Assembly (NCBI GenBank): GCA_031363055.1
Contig: JANLTP010000092.1
Coordinates: 1-10,329, forward strand
Reading direction: 5' to 3'
From: JANLTP01 sp031363055
Lineage (GTDB): Bacteria > Pseudomonadota > Gammaproteobacteria > Burkholderiales > Burkholderiaceae_E
DNA length: 10,329 bases
A program made the translations under genes and the position numbers. Positions within the stretch are counted from its first letter, which is position 1; each line of letters starts with the position of its first letter. Under the pieces are notes generated by a model. It had not been told where the DNA came from. It worked only from the letters and a program-made list of their open reading frames with translations, and ran no database searches. Below, piece after piece: positions 7,334 to 10,329 of the stretch.

Positions 7334-8533
7334 TCAAGCGACGGCGGCCTGGGCCGGGCGATGCAATTCCGGTGCCAGACCCGAGCCCATCAGATCAATG
7401 AAATTGTCCGAGTAAAAGCCCTGCACTTCACGGCTCGAAGAATTGCTCAGCGTCTCATCAAAGCGTTTCAAGGGATGACGCCCGCCCTCGACATGCGGGT
7501 AGTCGGACGAAAACAAACACACCTCTGGACCCGAATTCCTGATGATCCAGCCGGCGTCTTCATGTGGATACGGCGTGACTCTGAGCTGGCGCTGAACAAT
7601 CTCGCTGGGTTTGGCGGACAGCTTTTGCAAACGCGTCTCGTTGCGGGTGAACGCATGAGCGGCCGAATCCATGGCGCGCATCCAGCCTGGCAACCAGGAG
7701 GCGCCGAGTTCGATCGCGCCCCACTTGAGCTGTGGAAACCGGTCAAACACGCCATCGAAGATCAAGGTCGCCAGCGTTTGCATGGCTGAGTTCGGAATCG
7801 GCATATAGCTGACCGACGTGAAGTTATCGTCGCCACCATGGAAATCCGGCACCGGTGGCAGGCCGTTTTCCTTAAAGATCGGGTTCATTTTGTCTTCACC
7901 GCCGACGTGAAACAAGACTGGAATCCGCGCCTCCTGAGCCATCGCCCAAACCGGATCAAGTCCGACATGGCTCGGTGAATGATGTTGCGGACACGAGGAC
8001 GGAATCAACAGTGCGTTGGCACCGAGCTTGATGGCTTCGCGGCTTAGAACGGCCGCTCGATCAAAGTCCTCGAGCGGGATATAGGCGGTTGCCAACAAGC
8101 GCCGGTCCACCGAACAGAACGCCTTCATCATGCGGTTATGGGCGCTGGCAGCGGCGTAACAAAGCTCCAGATCCTCGCCCTGATCCAACCCGAAATTGCC
8201 AAGGCAAAAAGTGGTGAACACCAATTGGCTGGCAAACCCCAGCAAGTCAACCGCATGCGGTCGGTCCTGCGCAAGAAAGGCTCCATGGGCCTCGTAATTC
8301 TTGCGCAACAAGATGTTGGCGTCTACCGCTGCGCGAAACGCCGGCTCGGCATGAGCCACCGCCGATTTGCCGGGACGCATGCGCGCGACATTGGTACTGA
8401 TCCGGGCCTGGTAGTTCGGTGATTCGAGAAAGCGCTTGAGCAGGCGTGGCTCAAAATAATCATTCAGACAATCGTCAAGTTCCATCAAATGGCTATCGGC
8501 ATCATGTATCAGACGCCCATTTGCGTAGCTCAT
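7334..8533 (-). CDS. Amidohydrolase family 2 (TIM-barrel metal-dependent hydrolase/decarboxylase-like)
   Basis: A 399-residue cytosolic protein of the amidohydrolase-2 group (ACMSD, gamma-resorcylate decarboxylase and many hydrolases). The strand-1 metal motif appears as HDADSHLME (10-18), with D13 and H15 in the family's variant of HxH. H209 in VLFHVGGE is the next ligand, E275 lies in WGAIELGASWLP (271-282), and D344 in LFSSDYPHVEG (340-350) is the conserved strand-8 Asp, followed by H347. Members either decarboxylate aromatic acids or hydrolyse C-C, ester or amide bonds; which applies here cannot be read from the sequence. Start is firm: GGAGGG five bases before the ATG. Lying directly ahead of TctC (13 bases), it is probably a catalytic step of the same pathway. 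It follows the VWA gene by 67 bases, the widest gap in the run. Confidence 0.92.
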   Translation of the reverse strand: MSYANGRLIHDADSHLMELDDCLNDYFEPRLLKRFLESPNYQARISTNVARMRPGKSAVAHAEPAFRAAVDANILLRKNYEAHGAFLAQDRPHAVDLLGFASQLVFTTFCLGNFGLDQGEDLELCYAAASAHNRMMKAFCSVDRRLLATAYIPLEDFDRAAVLSREAIKLGANALLIPSSCPQHHSPSHVGLDPVWAMAQEARIPVLFHVGGEDKMNPIFKENGLPPVPDFHGGDDNFTSVSYMPIPNSAMQTLATLIFDGVFDRFPQLKWGAIELGASWLPGWMRAMDSAAHAFTRNETRLQKLSAKPSEIVQRQLRVTPYPHEDAGWIIRNSGPEVCLFSSDYPHVEGGRHPLKRFDETLSNSSSREVQGFYSDNFIDLMGSGLAPELHRPAQAAVA

Positions 8534-8538
8534 GTCAT

Positions 8539-8544
8539 CCCTCC
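8539..8544 (-). promoter_or_regulatory. Strong ribosome binding site of the amidohydrolase gene
   Basis: GGAGGG on the minus strand, five bases before the ATG at 8533. It is the best Shine-Dalgarno match in the window and would allow translation independent of the VWA gene. Confidence 0.75.
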
Positions 8545-8556
8545 ATTTTCAGCACT

Positions 8557-8622
8557 TTAATCATAGGCCATCAGCACGTTGACCGTACGCCGACAGCACG
8601 TTAATCGTAAGCCATCAGCACT
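8557..8622. repeat. Three 22-base tandem repeats at the end of the VWA gene
   Basis: Units lie at 8557-8578, 8579-8600 and 8601-8622. The outer two match at 19 of 22 bases; the middle one matches each outer unit at 16 of 22. On the gene strand the first unit (8622-8601) encodes VLMAYD-stop and closes the VWA gene, the second reads VLSAYGQ in its own frame, and the third again spells VLMAYD-stop. As 22 is not a multiple of three, the copies are out of frame with one another. Confidence 0.93.
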
Positions 8623-10073
8623 TCATCGAGCGCGCGCTCGAGATCGAGAGCGGTCGCGCAATGAGACAGATGGGTACAGAACGGTTTGTATTGCAGCACA
8701 CAACTGTCGCCGGTTCCCCAGCGCCGCGGCGGCTCGGGGCACAGCCAGACGACGCGCTTGGCGCGATCGACCGCTTCCTGGAAGATATCCAGTCGCGGAT
8801 CGGTATGGTTCGAGCGACCGTCGCCGAGTATCAGGATGGTGGTGCGTCGATCAATGACCTCCCAATACCCGACTTTCAAATCGAGCAAGGCCTGGCCGTA
8901 ATCGGTACCGCCGCCACCGACCTCATTGATGACGCTATCCATCGCTTTTTCGAACGACAGGGTCTCGAGTTCGTGGCTGACGTCCTTGAGTCGCGCCGAA
9001 AAGGCGAACGCGCCCAGGTCCGTGACCTCGTCCTTGAGCGCGTACAGGAACAGCAGCAGGAATCGCACATATTGCGCGACCGATCCGGAGACATCGCAGA
9101 TGGCAACAATCTTCGGACGATCCTTGCGCTTGAGCTTCCAGATCAACTCAAAGGGTATGCCGTCATTGCCCGCGTTGGCGCGCATGGTGCGGCGAATGTC
9201 GAGCTGGCCACGATTACGAACCTTGCGACGGCGTGAATGGCGGACCGCCAGTCGTTTCGCCATACGCGCCACCAGCGCCTTCATGCGCTCCATATCGCGA
9301 AGTCCCAGTTGGCCGATCTCACGATTGACGACGACGTCGTTCATGAACGATTCGGTCGCGCTCTTGCCAAACAGCTCAAAGCGTTGGTCGACATAGTTGC
9401 GCGCATGCCGCTGCAAGGTGGTGCGGGCATCCATCAACACCTTGGCCTGTGCCTGCGACTTTCGCTTGGTATCAAGAATGTAGGCGCTTAATTGAGCCTC
9501 CAGCGCCTCGACACCCAGGTGCTCGAGCATGCGCCGCACGTAGTACGGTGTCTGCGAGGAGAAGCGAATCTCATCCACGCCGGCAGCACTACCGGCGCGC
9601 TCCATGGCGACCGCGATCCGATCGGCATCGCCCGATTGAGCGAGTTCCAGAAACGATGTCAGGCTCTCTAGATCACCTTGCTGGTCGCCCGACCGGACGA
9701 CTTGTTCACCGGAATGGTCGGCGCCTGGCTCACCTCCTGATTCGCCACCGGGTTCACCGCTTGGTCCGCCACTTTGGCCGCCCGGATTTTCGGAATCCCG
9801 GTCATCGGTTGGCGACGCTGCGGTTTTGGCAACACGCGAATTCGAATCGGCAGCAGCCGTTCGGCGGCTGAAAAACGCTTCGAAAAGCTGGTCGTGAATC
9901 TGCTTTTCTTCCTCTGATTTGGCCAACACGACGCTCAGCGAGTCTTTCATGAGCTGCCGATCGGCATAACCGATCAATGCCAGTGTATTGGCCGCATCGA
10001 TCGCCTCTGAACTGGACACCTGGGCACCGGCAGAGCGCAGCGCCCTGATGAAGTCGGTCAGTGTTCGTTCCAT
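8601..10073 (-). CDS. CoxE-like von Willebrand factor A domain protein
   Basis: A 490-residue cytosolic protein of the VWA/CoxE family. The C-terminal VWA domain (about 318-480) has a complete MIDAS metal site: DVSGS at 327-331, T390 in GGGGTDYG, and D418 in LGDGRSN. The middle (about 170-300) is helical and basic, with RHSRRRKVRNRG at 278-289. The N-terminal helical part (1-70) is joined to it by a Gly/Ser/Glu/Pro-rich linker at about 97-125. In CO dehydrogenase clusters CoxE works with the MoxR-type ATPase CoxD in maturing the molybdenum-copper centre; other MoxR-VWA pairs act as chaperones of different complexes. Here a MoxR C-terminus ends 42 bases upstream, which supports that pairing. 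The ATG at 10073 is the only one in frame after an upstream stop; its ribosome site is weak (GAGG only two bases before it). The client is unknown. Confidence 0.92.
   Translation of the reverse strand: MERTLTDFIRALRSAGAQVSSSEAIDAANTLALIGYADRQLMKDSLSVVLAKSEEEKQIHDQLFEAFFSRRTAAADSNSRVAKTAASPTDDRDSENPGGQSGGPSGEPGGESGGEPGADHSGEQVVRSGDQQGDLESLTSFLELAQSGDADRIAVAMERAGSAAGVDEIRFSSQTPYYVRRMLEHLGVEALEAQLSAYILDTKRKSQAQAKVLMDARTTLQRHARNYVDQRFELFGKSATESFMNDVVVNREIGQLGLRDMERMKALVARMAKRLAVRHSRRRKVRNRGQLDIRRTMRANAGNDGIPFELIWKLKRKDRPKIVAICDVSGSVAQYVRFLLLFLYALKDEVTDLGAFAFSARLKDVSHELETLSFEKAMDSVINEVGGGGTDYGQALLDLKVGYWEVIDRRTTILILGDGRSNHTDPRLDIFQEAVDRAKRVVWLCPEPPRRWGTGDSCVLQYKPFCTHLSHCATALDLERALDEVLMAYD
9705..9785 (-). 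other. Low-complexity Gly/Ser/Glu/Pro linker in the VWA protein
   Basis: Residues about 97-123 read as irregular repeats of GGxSGGP/SGEPGGE type. This predicts a disordered tether between the N-terminal helices and the central domain. It is a coding feature, not a separate gene. Confidence 0.8.
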
Positions 10074-10097
10074 CGCCTCATACCCATCGCCACATAA
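10070..10097. repeat. 14-base imperfect tandem duplication over the VWA start codon
   Basis: CCATCGCCTCATAC at 10070-10083 is followed by CCATCGCCACATAA at 10084-10097, matching at 12 of 14 bases. On the gene strand it duplicates GGCGATGG, which contains the VWA ATG, so a second ATG lies fourteen bases upstream and out of frame with the gene. Confidence 0.8.
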
Positions 10098-10115
10098 CCA
10101 ATGTCCATGAACCGA

Positions 10116-10329
10116 TCAAGCGGAGTCGGCGAGCGCGATGGCGGTCAACTCTTCGACCCGGCTCTGCAGCTCAATGATATCGCCCTGACGCTTCAAGATG
10201 ACGTTCAGCGTGTCGTAAACCAAGGCTTCATCGAGCACCGACGCATGCAACAAGATAATGGTCCTGGCCCAATCAATGGTCTCGCTGATGGACGGCAGCT
10301 TGCGAATGTTTTCGCCGCGCACCGCTTGC
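10116..10329 (-). CDS. MoxR-type AAA+ ATPase (CoxD-like), C-terminal fragment
   Basis: Only the last 70 codons before the TGA are in the window. The segment LPSISETIDWAR, followed by IILLHASVLDEALVYDTLNV and then ILKRQGDI, matches the C-terminal lid helices of MoxR-family ATPases. In that family (K/R)xPSxSETIDWA and L(K)xxxDI are recurrent. No ATP-binding motif can be seen because it lies upstream of the window. The frame is open to the edge; a GTG at 10322 is in frame but sits inside the domain and is not a start. MoxR ATPases remodel partner complexes together with a VWA protein, and the VWA gene follows by 42 bases. Family assignment is good; a more precise name is not possible. Confidence 0.85.
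   Translation of the reverse strand, partial: QAVRGENIRKLPSISETIDWARTIILLHASVLDEALVYDTLNVILKRQGDIIELQSRVEELTAIALADSA

Noticed and set aside
7307..7337. GATTCAA repeated 24 bases apart at the amidohydrolase/TctC junction, a possible sixth junction duplication
   Set aside because: Only seven bases match in a row and the flanks do not align, so chance is a sufficient explanation.
8557..8622. CRISPR-like array from the 22-base repeats
   Set aside because: The units are directly adjacent with no spacers and number only three; they are copies of a gene's 3' end.

Overview
The window looks like a chromosomal stretch of a moderately GC-rich proteobacterium. It encodes a TctC/Bug-type periplasmic solute-binding protein, a CaiB/BaiF (family III) CoA-transferase, a MoxR/CoxE-type ATPase-VWA pair and a multi-PAS diguanylate cyclase. 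Bug proteins are most expanded in Burkholderiales and relatives, but I cannot fix the taxon from sequence alone. Coding density is very high: no gap exceeds about 150 bases, and I found no RNA gene, CRISPR array, insertion sequence or clear rho-independent terminator.

Layout. Positions 1-1817 (minus) hold the first 605 codons of a signalling protein with four PAS domains followed by a GGDEF domain; the window edge falls at the end of the GGDEF motif. A 148-base gap separates it from a divergent M20-family metallopeptidase (1966-3360, plus). That gene converges on, and overlaps by 23 bases, a minus-strand run that covers the rest of the window. In transcription order the run is: 3' end of a MoxR-type AAA+ ATPase (10329-10116), CoxE-like VWA protein (10073-8601), amidohydrolase-2 TIM-barrel enzyme (8533-7334), TctC/Bug binding protein (7320-6265), family III CoA-transferase (6250-5015), MFS transporter (4990-3734) and RidA-family protein (3688-3338). 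Gaps in this run are 13 to 67 bases, so it is probably one operon, or a catabolic operon fed by an ATPase-VWA maturation pair.

Working model (inference): the binding protein and/or MFS protein senses or imports a carboxylate. The CoA-transferase activates it, the amidohydrolase acts on it or on a product, and RidA clears reactive enamine/imine or related intermediates. MoxR-VWA pairs remodel or mature metal enzymes or other complexes, so a client enzyme may be encoded just upstream, outside the window. TctA/TctB membrane partners of TctC are not in the window.

The least expected signal is structural. Five places in the 3.7-10.1 kb run, four of them at gene junctions and one in a gene's 3' terminal codons, carry short tandem duplications with different units (14, 22, 13, 18 and 14 bases). 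Several duplicate a stop codon, a start codon or both. No two share a unit, so this looks like repeated local slippage at gene boundaries and not one dispersed repeat family.
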